DNA of 64,000 bases. Origin: Litoribrevibacter albus. Its GTDB lineage: Bacteria > Pseudomonadota > Gammaproteobacteria > Pseudomonadales > Litoribrevibacteraceae. The stretch is taken from positions 124,001 to 188,000 of the forward strand of contig NZ_BSNM01000015.1 in assembly GCF_030159995.1 (NCBI RefSeq). The letters are read 5' to 3'. A program made the position numbers and the translations under genes. Position 1 is the first letter of the stretch; every line of letters starts with the position of its first letter. Below, piece by piece: positions 38,201-45,247 of this stretch. A model generated the notes under the pieces. The model was given only the letters and a program-made list of their open reading frames with translations, ran no database searches and was not told the origin of the DNA.

Positions 38201-41200
38201 ACTGGCGGTTCCAGCACGTTAACAGCAACCTTGGATAAAGCAACCTATGAAGCTGTGGTAGTGAGTCTGGGCTATACCGGCACTGCAACTAGCGGCAGTG
38301 ATTACGTGGCGTCGACTAACTCCATTACCATCGCGGCAGGTCAAACCACGGGTACTGCGACACTGACAGCTACTTTCGATACTCTGGTTGAAGCGAATGA
38401 AACCATCATTGTGGACATTACCGGGGTGAGTGGTGGTTTCGCCAGCGAAAGTAATACACAACAGCAAACAGTCACCATTAATGATGATGACAGTGCGACC
38501 GTCAGGTTATTGGTCAGTAACACTTCTATCGTGGAAGCGGCGGGCGCCAGTACCATAACCGCGATTCTGGATAAATCGACCTTTGAAGATGTCGTGGTTA
38601 GCCTGGGGTATAGCGGCACCGCCAGTAGCAACGATTATGTGATGTCGGAAGAAACGATTACTGTCTCAGCAGGCCAAACGATTGGTACGGTTACGTTAAC
38701 CGCAGTTCAAGACACTACTGAAGAAACCGATGAGAGTGTCATCATAGACATCACCGGAGTCAGTGGCGGTTCTGTCAGTGAAGATGGGACTCAGCAACAA
38801 ACCGTGACCATCAGTAATGACGATAATGAAACCGGCAGCGATGTAGCGACGGTCGATGAAGGCAATAGCATTCAGATCGATGTGTTAGCCAATGATCAGG
38901 GGCCGGGCAGTACCTTAAACCCTGCAAGTGTCAATATTTATACAGCGGCTTCAAACGGTTCAACCAGTATCAATACGGCCAACGGTTTCATCACCTATAC
39001 ACCAAAAGCGGACTTTAGTGGGGTCGATACCTTTGCTTATGTGGTCAATGATTTACAAGGGAATACGTCTGCACCTACGACGGTGACCGTTACTGTTAAT
39101 AATATTAACGATGCGCCTGTGGCGGTGAACGACACTGCCATTATTCAGGAAGATAACTCGTTAACCTTGGATGTTTTAGCGAATGATGTTGATGTGGACG
39201 GTGCGGATGATATCAACCGTCTGACCCTGGCTGTGGTGACACAAGCAACGCATGGGCAGGCCAGTGTGGTTGATGGAAGTATTCTCTATGTACCAGAAAC
39301 GAACTACAACGGCAGCGACTTATTTAGCTATAGGGTTGAGGACAATGCCGGGGTAGAGTCGAACATTGCTACGGTCAGTATTAATGTCACTGGCTCGAAC
39401 GATGCACCTGCTACTCAAAGTGATTCGGCGGTTACCGATGAAGACACAGCCGTCACAATTGCTGTGTTGGATAATGATACGGACGTTGATGGTCAATTGG
39501 AGGTGAATAGTGTTGCTATGGTCGCTCAAGCGGCTAATGGTATAGCTGAAGCTCAAACGGACGGCACCATCATTTACACACCTAATGACGACTTCTATGG
39601 GGTGGATACCTTCACCTACACAGTGAAAGATGTTGAAGGTGCGGTATCCGCTGCAACGGAGGTTGCAGTCACCGTTCAAGGGATCAATGATGCCCCTGTC
39701 GCCGTTGATGACGTTGCGATCATACTTGAGGATAACAGTTTTGACATCAACGTAGTGGGTAACGATATTGATGTGGATGACAACCTGGATGTGTCCAGTT
39801 TGGTGGTGGTCAGTTTGCCAACCAATGGGACCGTTACTTTCAACAACGGCATGTTGAATTACACTCCAGCGGCTGAATTCGGTGGTAACGACGCCTTCAG
39901 TTATACCGTCAGTGACCTCGATGGAGTTACGTCGAATGTTGCAACGGTGACCATCACGGTTAATCCAGTGAATGACATGCCATTAGCCAATGATGATGTT
40001 GCCAACACCGAAGAAGATACGGTGATAAGCATCGACCTGTTGGCTAACGATCAGGACATCGATGGTACTTTAGATCCGGCCAATATCACTCTGGTTCAAG
40101 TAAACAACGGCCAGGTTGTTATAGACACTACGACAGGGGTTGCGACTTATACTCCAAATGCCGACTTTAACGGTGTAGATACATTCCTTTATCGTGTAAA
40201 CGACAATGAAGGCGGGGAGTCGAACACGGCAACGGTAACGATACAAATATCGAGCGTAAATGATGCACCGATCATTTCAGGTACGCCTTTAACGACGGTT
40301 CTGGAAGGTGGGGAATATCGTTTCGTTCCGGATATAACAAATGTGGATGATGACTCGCTGACCATTACGGCAACGAATGTGCCTGGTTGGTTAACCTTTG
40401 ATTCAATCACTGGTGAACTGATCGGAACGCCGAATGTGGGGGACGCAGGCAGCTACTCTGACATTGAATTGCAGGTTACTGATGGCGAGTTTACCTCTGC
40501 ATTGGCTGCCTTCTCGATAGTCGTGGTTGGTGATAATGATACCGATGGCATCGCGAACACCGAAGATACGGACGATGACAATGATGGCATGAGTGATGAG
40601 TTCGAGCTTGCTAATGGCTTCAATCCATTCGATCCGGCCGATGCCGAAGAAGACGCTGATAACGATGGTTTGAGTAACCGTGAGGAAGCGCTTCAGTCGA
40701 GTAATCCTTTACTGGATGATCAGGCGCCGATCTTTACTTTGCCTGTCCCTCTGGAATTCAATGCCACTGGTTTACTTACACAGTTATCCGATCTTGAGCC
40801 GCCGACGGCCATTGATGGTCTGGATGGTGAAGTCGCTGTAAACCTCCTTGGCACGTCACCTCCTGCTTTGGCTCCTGGCCGAAATCAAGTGACCTGGTAT
40901 GCAACCGACGCAGCCGGTAATCGTGCTGAGGTTCAGCAACAAGTGGACATTCATCCGTTAGTTTCGCTCAGTAGCGGGCAGGTAGTGGGTGAAGGGGCCA
41001 GTGGTCAAATCCGAGTCTTCCTGAACGGTGAGGCACCTGACTATCCGATTACCATCTCTTATATTCTGGAAGGCAGTGCCGATTCAAACGATCATAATTT
41101 GAGTGCAGGTAGCATAACGCTTGATGAAGGCGAGCTTACTAAAGGCATTCCGTTTGAAATTACTCTGGATAATGTAATCGAAGGAACCGAAACCTTAGAC

Positions 41201-42310
41201 GTTGTTCTGACGGGTGAAGGTAATATTGATGCTCATAATCGTCATACCCTGACTATTGTGGAAAACAATGTCGCGCCGCGTGTCGAGTTGGCAGTCACTC
41301 AAAGTGGTGTGAATCGTTTGATCTTCGAACAAGGTGGTGGGGTCGTCGACTTTACGGCAACGGTGAATGATCCAAATCCAGCCGATCAGCATACGGTTGA
41401 ATGGGTGTTCTCCGACGATGTTTCCGATGATGCCGTCAGTGATTTACAACACCAGATAGATCCGGCTGAGTTATTACCTGGTCTTTATAACCTGGTGTTG
41501 CGTGTCACAGATAACGGTTTGCCGGCGTTGACCAACGAGGTGAGTTTCTCTTATCGGGTGGTCGAAACACTGGCGGTGTTGAGTGAAACCCAAGACAGTG
41601 ATGGTGATGGCATTGTTGATGCTGATGAAGGTTGGGCGGATGACGACCAGGACGGTCAGCCGAATTATCTTGATGCAATTGATCTACCAAATGTGCTCAA
41701 CAGCTCTGCGGACGATGGCTTTACCTTCTTACTGGAAGCGGACCCAGATGTGACGTTGGTATTGGGGGATCGAGCGCTATCAAACGATGGACGTGGTGCG
41801 AAGTTAGTAACAGACGAACTCTCTGAAGAGATGGCTTTACCTGATGACGGGTTTGATAATCTCAGCGGTTACTTTGATTTTATTGTGAATGACTTACCTG
41901 AAATTGGCCAAAGTGTGAATATTGTGATCGCGCAACAGTCGTCAATTCCTGCCAATGCGGTGTATCGTAAGTACGATGACGTTTGGTTTACCTTTGTGGA
42001 AGACGCCGACAACAGCCTTATGTCTGCTCCGGGCGAGGAAGGTTTCTGTCCGCCGCCAGGTGATGGAAGTTATCGAGCTGGTTTGAACGAAGGCGACTGG
42101 TGTGTTCAGCTGACCATTGAAGACGGCGGCCCGAACGATGCGGATGGCGTTTCAAATGGCAGTATTCATGACCCAGGTGGTGTTGGGGTTGCAGGTAAAA
42201 AAGTCATACGAAGCAGTGGAAGTGGCGGTGGTAGTATCGATATTCCTTGGATGTTGTTATTACTCGGTTTATTTGGGCTGTATGGTGTAAGGCGAACAAG
42301 AAAGCCATAA
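32222..42310 (+). CDS. Giant secreted adhesin-like protein with choice-of-anchor-U and GlyGly-CTERM tail (3362 aa)
   Basis: A signal peptide (LLPLLSLAMCLSSVSAFA) precedes six DUF11/DUF7933-like domains (about 31-820; e.g. LTYTIDN, GESCTF). Then come about five bacterial Ig-like domains of the TFNEDVTGFxxxDI type (820-1303), eight Calx-beta domains (1303-2203; ending QQQTVTITDDD), five DED/VLAND Ig/cadherin-like domains (2204-2680), a putative-Ig domain and TSP3-like loops (DNDTDGIANTEDTDDDNDG). HYR, Calx-like and PKD-like domains and choice-of-anchor-U follow. The tail SGSGGGSIDIPWMLLLLGLF-GLYGVRRTRKP is a textbook GlyGly-CTERM. The start is GTG at 32222 with GGA about 9 bases upstream, or ATG at 32234. 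It lies 48 bases after the 1117-residue gene, so it is probably in the same operon. It is likely a long Ca2+-stiffened surface adhesin. Confidence 0.9.
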   Translation: MNVCMKRVLERFLLPLLSLAMCLSSVSAFAGTPTFSVAFSPTTVAPGTVSTMTYTIDNSANNVGVSSLTFSNTLPTGMTIADPSDISNTCINGSYTAASGSDSITFSDYRLGLGESCTLSMKVVSSTAGSHVNTTSTLSTSQGSVAAASATLTVDSSRPGFSMAFSPSTIVPGSTSTLTYTIDNTLNGANVNFLTFTHTLPTNLLVSADPSVNNTCTGGVLPAQLTATPNSGSISLLYGYVAAGSTCSISVNVSTSNAGVYITETGDLTQNNSNPSGSASSQLDVEPSFLFANFPASASPGSSVTLEFTINNLDRTYDATGITFTNDLNATLSGLTATALPATGFCGSGSTLTGSSTITVAGANLAAEASCSFEVTVLVPANAAAGTYTNTTSTVNLTLGSATTKPAVSNNLVVKKAPTITSQFIDDPVSASGDFTQRFVITNTDTANTASSISFTQLIDDQLAGTVVKTLPAANSCGSGSTFTAASNGTNMVLTVSGGNLAAGASCTFDVIMTAQAGVTPGSYAFTTSSPSAFVSGSTVYGVPASDTLVVVAAPALQVSINEDSTTPDSTVTTDFTLNYSANATADATGVGFTVDLPAALTGMTATPTSQSDICGSGSSFTDNGSSIFTLSGATLSPGDSCTFSITMQVPAGAAPGTVTLSSSSVTATTSGKSVSSEAASDTLIITGLTLSKTFVTDSVFAGDSTVLRYTITNAATALAATSMQFSDDLTSVISTMAATSLPSTPCGASSSITGTTTLAFSGGELQPGESCTFDVTVTLPVTATEGSYVSVSSVMTATVNSVNTSTNGASANLEVVTLSVLLSSTESSPTSLNPIPVTVYFSRPVVNFVISDLTVGNGSATNFSGSGDTYTVDIVPTADGTVTVDVAANVADDSVNGLVKNTAAAQLSREYTATPATVTPSLVISSPSVSATTTGPVTYTVTYSDAETVNLTDSAITLNNTGTNATVTVTNGDTSTATVTLSNISGDGTLGISIAANSARNGSELAPAAGPSTTFVVDNTQPSVTITDAFGGSVNAPFEATLTFNEDVTGFAIGDLSASNASLSGFNAVSASVYKVTVTPSSQGSVTLDVASSAAIDALGNSSTAAQHIVTYDTTSPSLSITGASTPYNAPFTATMTFNEDVTGFNVSDISVSNAALSNFSATSAAVYTVLVTPSAEGVVSLDVAANAALDAAGNGNTVASQYSVTYDSTAPTVVITGGAANANGVFTATFTFSEAVENFVISDITLGNSTVDNFVTTSSSVYMVDVTPAKEGVVTLDLANGVATDTAGNGNIAATQFSTTFDPVISLTASTNSVSETNGSVTLTASSNVAAGADITVNLVLSGTASNGTDYAVGATSLLIPANQSQATTTVTITSDTVVEGNETLIVDIASVSGGATNSATENGTQQQTVTIVDDDSVAVTLTASTSSVAEAAGSSTLTVTLDKTTFEDVVVNLGYSGTATSGGDYTTSASSLTIASGQTTGTVSLTATSDSTVEVAETIVVDITGVSGGLASESGNQQQTVTIIDDDSVAVTLTASASTIAEATGTSTLTATLDKATFEDVTVSLGYTGTATSGSDYTTSASITISAGQTTGSTTLTAVSDTMVEPDENIVVDITGVNGGSASESGSQQQTIIITDDDDSATVSLSVSNNTIAEAAGTSTLTATLDKATFEDVTVSLGYTGTASNGSDYTTSASFITIVAGQTTGSIILTAASDTSVETNETIIVDIAGVSGGSASESGTQQQTVTITDDDSALVTLTVSDSSIAEAAGTSTVTAVLDKATFEDVTVSLGYTGTASSGSDYEVPAGAITISAGQISGSTLLTSMADSLIETDETIIVDVTGVSGGSASESGAQQQTVTITDDDSVAVTLAVSSNSIAEAAGISTLTVTLGSSTFEDVVVSLGYTGTASSGSDYLTPSSTITIPAGQTEGTVSLTSISDTSVEADETIIADITGVSGGSAIERSPQQQTVTIVDDDSSVVVLTVDNSSIAETGGSSTLTATLDKATYEAVVVSLGYTGTATSGSDYVASTNSITIAAGQTTGTATLTATFDTLVEANETIIVDITGVSGGFASESNTQQQTVTINDDDSATVRLLVSNTSIVEAAGASTITAILDKSTFEDVVVSLGYSGTASSNDYVMSEETITVSAGQTIGTVTLTAVQDTTEETDESVIIDITGVSGGSVSEDGTQQQTVTISNDDNETGSDVATVDEGNSIQIDVLANDQGPGSTLNPASVNIYTAASNGSTSINTANGFITYTPKADFSGVDTFAYVVNDLQGNTSAPTTVTVTVNNINDAPVAVNDTAIIQEDNSLTLDVLANDVDVDGADDINRLTLAVVTQATHGQASVVDGSILYVPETNYNGSDLFSYRVEDNAGVESNIATVSINVTGSNDAPATQSDSAVTDEDTAVTIAVLDNDTDVDGQLEVNSVAMVAQAANGIAEAQTDGTIIYTPNDDFYGVDTFTYTVKDVEGAVSAATEVAVTVQGINDAPVAVDDVAIILEDNSFDINVVGNDIDVDDNLDVSSLVVVSLPTNGTVTFNNGMLNYTPAAEFGGNDAFSYTVSDLDGVTSNVATVTITVNPVNDMPLANDDVANTEEDTVISIDLLANDQDIDGTLDPANITLVQVNNGQVVIDTTTGVATYTPNADFNGVDTFLYRVNDNEGGESNTATVTIQISSVNDAPIISGTPLTTVLEGGEYRFVPDITNVDDDSLTITATNVPGWLTFDSITGELIGTPNVGDAGSYSDIELQVTDGEFTSALAAFSIVVVGDNDTDGIANTEDTDDDNDGMSDEFELANGFNPFDPADAEEDADNDGLSNREEALQSSNPLLDDQAPIFTLPVPLEFNATGLLTQLSDLEPPTAIDGLDGEVAVNLLGTSPPALAPGRNQVTWYATDAAGNRAEVQQQVDIHPLVSLSSGQVVGEGASGQIRVFLNGEAPDYPITISYILEGSADSNDHNLSAGSITLDEGELTKGIPFEITLDNVIEGTETLDVVLTGEGNIDAHNRHTLTIVENNVAPRVELAVTQSGVNRLIFEQGGGVVDFTATVNDPNPADQHTVEWVFSDDVSDDAVSDLQHQIDPAELLPGLYNLVLRVTDNGLPALTNEVSFSYRVVETLAVLSETQDSDGDGIVDADEGWADDDQDGQPNYLDAIDLPNVLNSSADDGFTFLLEADPDVTLVLGDRALSNDGRGAKLVTDELSEEMALPDDGFDNLSGYFDFIVNDLPEIGQSVNIVIAQQSSIPANAVYRKYDDVWFTFVEDADNSLMSAPGEEGFCPPPGDGSYRAGLNEGDWCVQLTIEDGGPNDADGVSNGSIHDPGGVGVAGKKVIRSSGSGGGSIDIPWMLLLLGLFGLYGVRRTRKP
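36130..38829 (+). repeat. Eight tandem Calx-beta coding repeats in the 3362-residue protein
   Basis: Eight units of about 112 residues share SIAEAAGTSTLTATLDKATF, EDVTVSLGYTGTASSGSDY and QQQTVTITDDD. The first is the most diverged. The same unit, four copies, occurs in the 4021-residue protein, and phrases such as ITAGQTTGSTTLTA are shared between the two genes. This points to duplication or gene conversion between them. Calx-beta domains bind Ca2+ at their edges. Confidence 0.88.
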
Positions 42311-42343
42311 CGTGCAGTTTTTGAGATTATTCGCTATTTCAAC

Positions 42344-42375
42344 TGTGTAGGATATAGATTGTGTAGGGTAAAGAT
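42344..42375 (+). repeat. 16-nt tandem duplication upstream of the APS kinase gene
   Basis: TGTGTAGGATATAGAT is followed directly by TGTGTAGGGTAAAGAT, 34 bases after the giant gene's stop. The 252-base gap 42311-42562 contains no terminator I can see, so read-through from the giant gene into cysC is possible. Confidence 0.7.
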
Positions 42376-42562
42376 GGTGTCTTGGGATTGACAGACATCA
42401 AGAGTCTCCAATAACTAAAGGCACGTTTGTGAGGCTCGTCTTTAACTTATCAAAAGGATGTGTAGATGAAAGTATGCCGCGATCGGATGTTATCGCCGGG
42501 TTGGATTTTATTAATTGCCCGGAGAGTAGTGCAGTACCGGAGTGATAAGGATGTCTGACTTC

Positions 42563-43207
42563 ATGAATAAGGATATCGTTTGGCACAGCCATACTGTTAG
42601 CAAAGCTGAACGAGCAGAGCAAAAACATCAAAAGCCTTGTTTGCTTTGGTTTACCGGCTTGAGTTGTGCGGGCAAGTCCACCCTTGCTAATGCGTTAGAT
42701 CATGCCTTGCATCAACTTGGTTATCATACCTTTTTGTTGGATGGTGATAATGTTCGCCTTGGTCTCAATAAAGATCTGGGGTTTAGCGATCAAGACCGGG
42801 TTGAAAATATTCGAAGAATCGGTGAAACCTCTAAGTTATTCACAGATGCCGGTCTGATTGTGATGTCTGCCTTCATCTCTCCCTTCAAAAGTGATCGCCA
42901 GCTTGTACGAGCCTTATTCCCGGAAAACGAATTTATTGAAGTCTATATCAGCACGCCTTTAGCTGTGTGTGAACGTCGCGATGTGAAAGGCTTGTACAAG
43001 AAAGCGAGGGCGGGTGAAATTCAAAACTTCACGGGCATTGACTCTAAATACGAAGCACCTGATTCGCCTGAAATAACACTGAATACGACTGATTACTCCG
43101 TTGAGCAGTGTGTGGATTATTTGCTTTCATACCTGTCAAAACAAGGTGTTATTGCCTCTGCTTGCAGCCCTGCTTATCTCACAGAGGTTTTGGATCTTGA
43201 ACTTTAA
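42563..43207 (+). CDS. cysC: Adenylyl-sulfate (APS) kinase
   Basis: Phosphorylates APS with ATP to make PAPS, the sulfate donor for sulfotransferases. From ATG 42563 (AAGGA about 11 bases upstream; GTG 42542 and ATG 42551 are alternatives) it is 214 residues. The P-loop is GLSCAGKST (32-40; Cys where Gly or Ala is more usual). DGDNVRLGLNKDLGFSDQDR and ENIRRIGETSKLFTDAG are the APS-binding signatures, followed by FISPF, a late KGLYKKARAGEIQNFTGID and YEAPDSPE. All are hallmarks of CysC. No cysD, cysN or reductase gene is nearby, so it is set apart from ordinary sulfate assimilation. With the sulfotransferase at the other end of the run it probably feeds sulfation. Confidence 0.92.
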   Translation: MNKDIVWHSHTVSKAERAEQKHQKPCLLWFTGLSCAGKSTLANALDHALHQLGYHTFLLDGDNVRLGLNKDLGFSDQDRVENIRRIGETSKLFTDAGLIVMSAFISPFKSDRQLVRALFPENEFIEVYISTPLAVCERRDVKGLYKKARAGEIQNFTGIDSKYEAPDSPEITLNTTDYSVEQCVDYLLSYLSKQGVIASACSPAYLTEVLDLEL

Positions 43208-43373
43208 CGTGACTCTTTCCTTTCTCGAAAAACCATAATTGCCAAGCTCGGCTCGTTTTCTACACTAAAACTGTGTGGTGATTTTTTAGCTCTGCTTGTT
43301 GTCGCGAATTCATCGAACTGCAAGCGTGGCTTCTTATGACCTTTCACACATACCAATGAGATTTTGAATCGAA

Positions 43374-44261
43374 GTGGGGGTGAAGGTGGTTCGGTTATTC
43401 TTATTTCTTGTGCTGTTCAGCTTTGGTTTACAAGCCGCTCCGGTTACGGTAATTCGCCATGTTCCGCCCGAAGAAGGCGTGGATATTCGTAAGCTGTATT
43501 TCAAGGATTTATTGGTTTTAGCGTTAGAGAAAAGCAAAAAGAAATACGGTGAGTATCTGCTTGATCAAGTATCTACCCCAATGTATCAGGCCCGGGCTTT
43601 TAAGAGTCTGGAACAAAATCAAATCGATGTGGTGTGGTCGATGACCTCAAACCAGCGAGAAGAACAGGCTCAGGCTGTTTACATACCGTTAATGAAAGGT
43701 TTGTTGGGGTATCGGGTGTTTATCATTCATCGGGATAAACGCGACTTGTTCAACAACGTTGGCTCTCTTCAGGATTTAGCGGATTTATCTGCCATTCAAG
43801 GCCACGACTGGCCCGATACCAAGATTCTTCGTCACAATGGCTTGAAGGTCATTACGGATTTTAAATACCTGGCTATTTTTGATCATATTGATCGTGGTCG
43901 TTATGACTATTTCCCAAGAGGTGTACTGGAAGCCTGGGAAGAACTTGCCAGCACCAAGCACAATCACCTGATGGTCGACCCAAATATTCTGTTGGTGTAT
44001 CCGGCGCCTGTGTACTTTTTTGTGAGGAAGGGTGATGACGCGTTGGCGGAGCGATTGGCGTTTGGATTGAAGCAAGCGCACGAAGACGGTTCTTTCGATC
44101 ACTTGTTGTTTTCTCATCCGGTTCATAAAGAGGCATTTAAGAAACTCGCAGTCTCTCACCGACAGGTCTTCTATCTTTCTAATCCTTTATTATCAGATAA
44201 AACTCCGTTGAATGAAGCGTCGTATTGGCTGTCGGTAGAGCAGTTAACAGGCATGAAATAG
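43374..44261 (+). CDS. Periplasmic solute-binding-protein-like protein
   Basis: About 290 residues. A signal peptide (FLFLVLFSFGLQAAP) precedes a two-lobed binding-protein-like body (family-3/PBP-II type; e.g. QIDVVWSMTSNQREEQAQAV and YFPRGVLEAWEEL). The start lies among several GTG codons (43374-43386) after a GGGGG-type ribosome site, so the exact position is uncertain. No permease or ATPase gene is adjacent. It may be an orphan binding protein or a sensor partner. Its position after cysC on the same strand could mean co-transcription, but relevance to the surface locus is unproven. Confidence 0.72.
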   Translation: MGVKVVRLFLFLVLFSFGLQAAPVTVIRHVPPEEGVDIRKLYFKDLLVLALEKSKKKYGEYLLDQVSTPMYQARAFKSLEQNQIDVVWSMTSNQREEQAQAVYIPLMKGLLGYRVFIIHRDKRDLFNNVGSLQDLADLSAIQGHDWPDTKILRHNGLKVITDFKYLAIFDHIDRGRYDYFPRGVLEAWEELASTKHNHLMVDPNILLVYPAPVYFFVRKGDDALAERLAFGLKQAHEDGSFDHLLFSHPVHKEAFKKLAVSHRQVFYLSNPLLSDKTPLNEASYWLSVEQLTGMK

Positions 44262-44331
44262 AGGCGGATTTGTAAAATAATCGACTGATTAAATTTTGTG
44301 CTTATGTCTCCCGACGAACGGTCGTTATCGT

Positions 44332-44376
44332 AGAAAATACAGGTGCTGGGGGCATGCTCTTGAGCCCGTATTTTCT
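44332..44376 (+). other. Hairpin after the binding-protein gene
   Basis: AGAAAATAC (44332-44340) pairs perfectly with GTATTTTCT (44368-44376), with an inner GGGC/GCCC pair. It sits 71 bases after a stop codon but lacks a following T-run, so it is not a standard terminator. It could be an RNA processing or stability element. Confidence 0.45.
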
Positions 44377-44647
44377 GTTGATGCAAGCCTTAAATTTTCT
44401 GTTTTCTGTTGTTGCCGTCTGTGTTTATGAGTGGTGTTAAGTAGTGAAGTGTAAAAATCTGGGCCATTCAAAAATCATTTTGTGGGGATCTCACCAAATT
44501 TAACATTTTTGATGAAATTGTAATCAAAATGGCTTTTTTTTCTGAAAAAAACAGGCTAGTGTTATTAGCGGGCAAGGATATTTGTTTTTGTGCGTATGCA
44601 TGCTGACGGATTGAACGGAAGGATTTCTGTAGTGCATATTCATTCTG

Positions 44648-44700
44648 ACGAGTGTTTGCCTTGGTGCGGGGTGAATAAGGTTGAACTTTGAAACACTCGT
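44648..44700 (+). promoter_or_regulatory. Long-range 10-bp stem in the cold-shock 5' leader
   Basis: ACGAGTGTTT (44648-44657) and AAACACTCGT (44691-44700) are perfect inverse complements enclosing 33 bases, and the 3' arm ends 34 bases before the start codon. Leaders of cspA-type mRNAs refold with temperature to control translation; this stem is a candidate for that role. Confidence 0.55.
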
Positions 44701-44734
44701 AGTACAGAAATACAGAAATTTTTAGGATAGCAAT

Positions 44735-44941
44735 ATGTCTACACAAACTGGCCAGGTTAAATGGTTTAACGAACAAAAAGGCTTCGGTTTCATCCAACAG
44801 GAAAGTGGACCTGACGTTTTTGTTCATTTCAGTGCAATTAAAGGCGATGGTTTCAAAACTCTGGCCGAGGGACAAAAAGTTCAATTCACGATCAGCCAAG
44901 GTCAAAAAGGCCCGCAAGCAGAAGATGTAACTGCGATATAG
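44735..44941 (+). CDS. Cold-shock-domain protein (CspA family)
   Basis: A 68-residue single cold-shock domain of standard length. RNP1 is KGFGFIQQ and RNP2 is VFVHFSAI, preceded by GQVKWFNEQ. It binds single-stranded RNA/DNA and melts secondary structure, acting as an RNA chaperone in the cytoplasm. ATG at 44735 has TAGGAT about 8 bases upstream. It is flanked by a structured leader and a clear terminator, so it is a single-gene unit. CspA/C/D/E-type paralogues cannot be told apart here, and it need not be cold-induced. Confidence 0.95.
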   Translation: MSTQTGQVKWFNEQKGFGFIQQESGPDVFVHFSAIKGDGFKTLAEGQKVQFTISQGQKGPQAEDVTAI

Positions 44942-44961
44942 AATTTATTCTATAGGGTTTC

Positions 44962-44992
44962 AAAAAGCGTCATTTTAAATGGCGCTTTTTTT
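44962..44992 (+). terminator. Rho-independent terminator of the cold-shock gene
   Basis: AAAAAGCG pairs with CGCTTTTT, with an inner CATTT/AAATG extension across a T-G wobble. The stem ends in a run of seven T. It starts 20 bases after the stop codon. Confidence 0.9.
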
Positions 44993-44993
44993 A

Positions 44994-45247
44994 TGCCTGC
45001 GATTCAGAGTCTGGTAAGCTCGGTGGTCTCTGTGCGCTTTTGTATGGATTGAGCCTTTTTTGCAAGGGCGTTTTCTCAAGGACATTCGTGTACTAGGGAA
45101 TGAGAGTTCAATCGAGAGTTCAATCCGGTACGTCAGAGCCAAAAGAGACTTATTCAAAGGCTAGTCACGTATTTATTGATACAAATTAATAAGTTATAAA
45201 GAAGCTGAGAGTATTCTCAATAGAGCTATAAATTCTTGGGGAAGATA
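44994..45247 (+). promoter_or_regulatory. Upstream region of metY
   Basis: Non-coding. It contains a perfect 12-nt tandem duplication GAGAGTTCAATC (45102-45125) and a small inverted repeat TGAGA-GTAT-TCTCA (45206-45219), 28 bases before the metY start. No SAM-riboswitch-like or MetJ-box-like sequence was recognised. Confidence 0.4.

Larger units (their letters stand above)
44262..44734 (+). promoter_or_regulatory. Upstream region and long leader of the cold-shock gene
   Basis: 473 bases without a plausible gene. A strong imperfect hairpin lies at 44332-44376 (see separate entry). AT-rich stretches near 44490-44560 could hold the promoter. A long-range stem sits directly before the start codon. 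Long structured 5' leaders are typical of cspA-family mRNAs. Confidence 0.5.

Noticed and set aside
44468-44917. 149-residue antisense ORF over the cold-shock gene and leader
   Set aside because: It covers a clear CspA gene and its structured leader; the composition is that of an antisense shadow.
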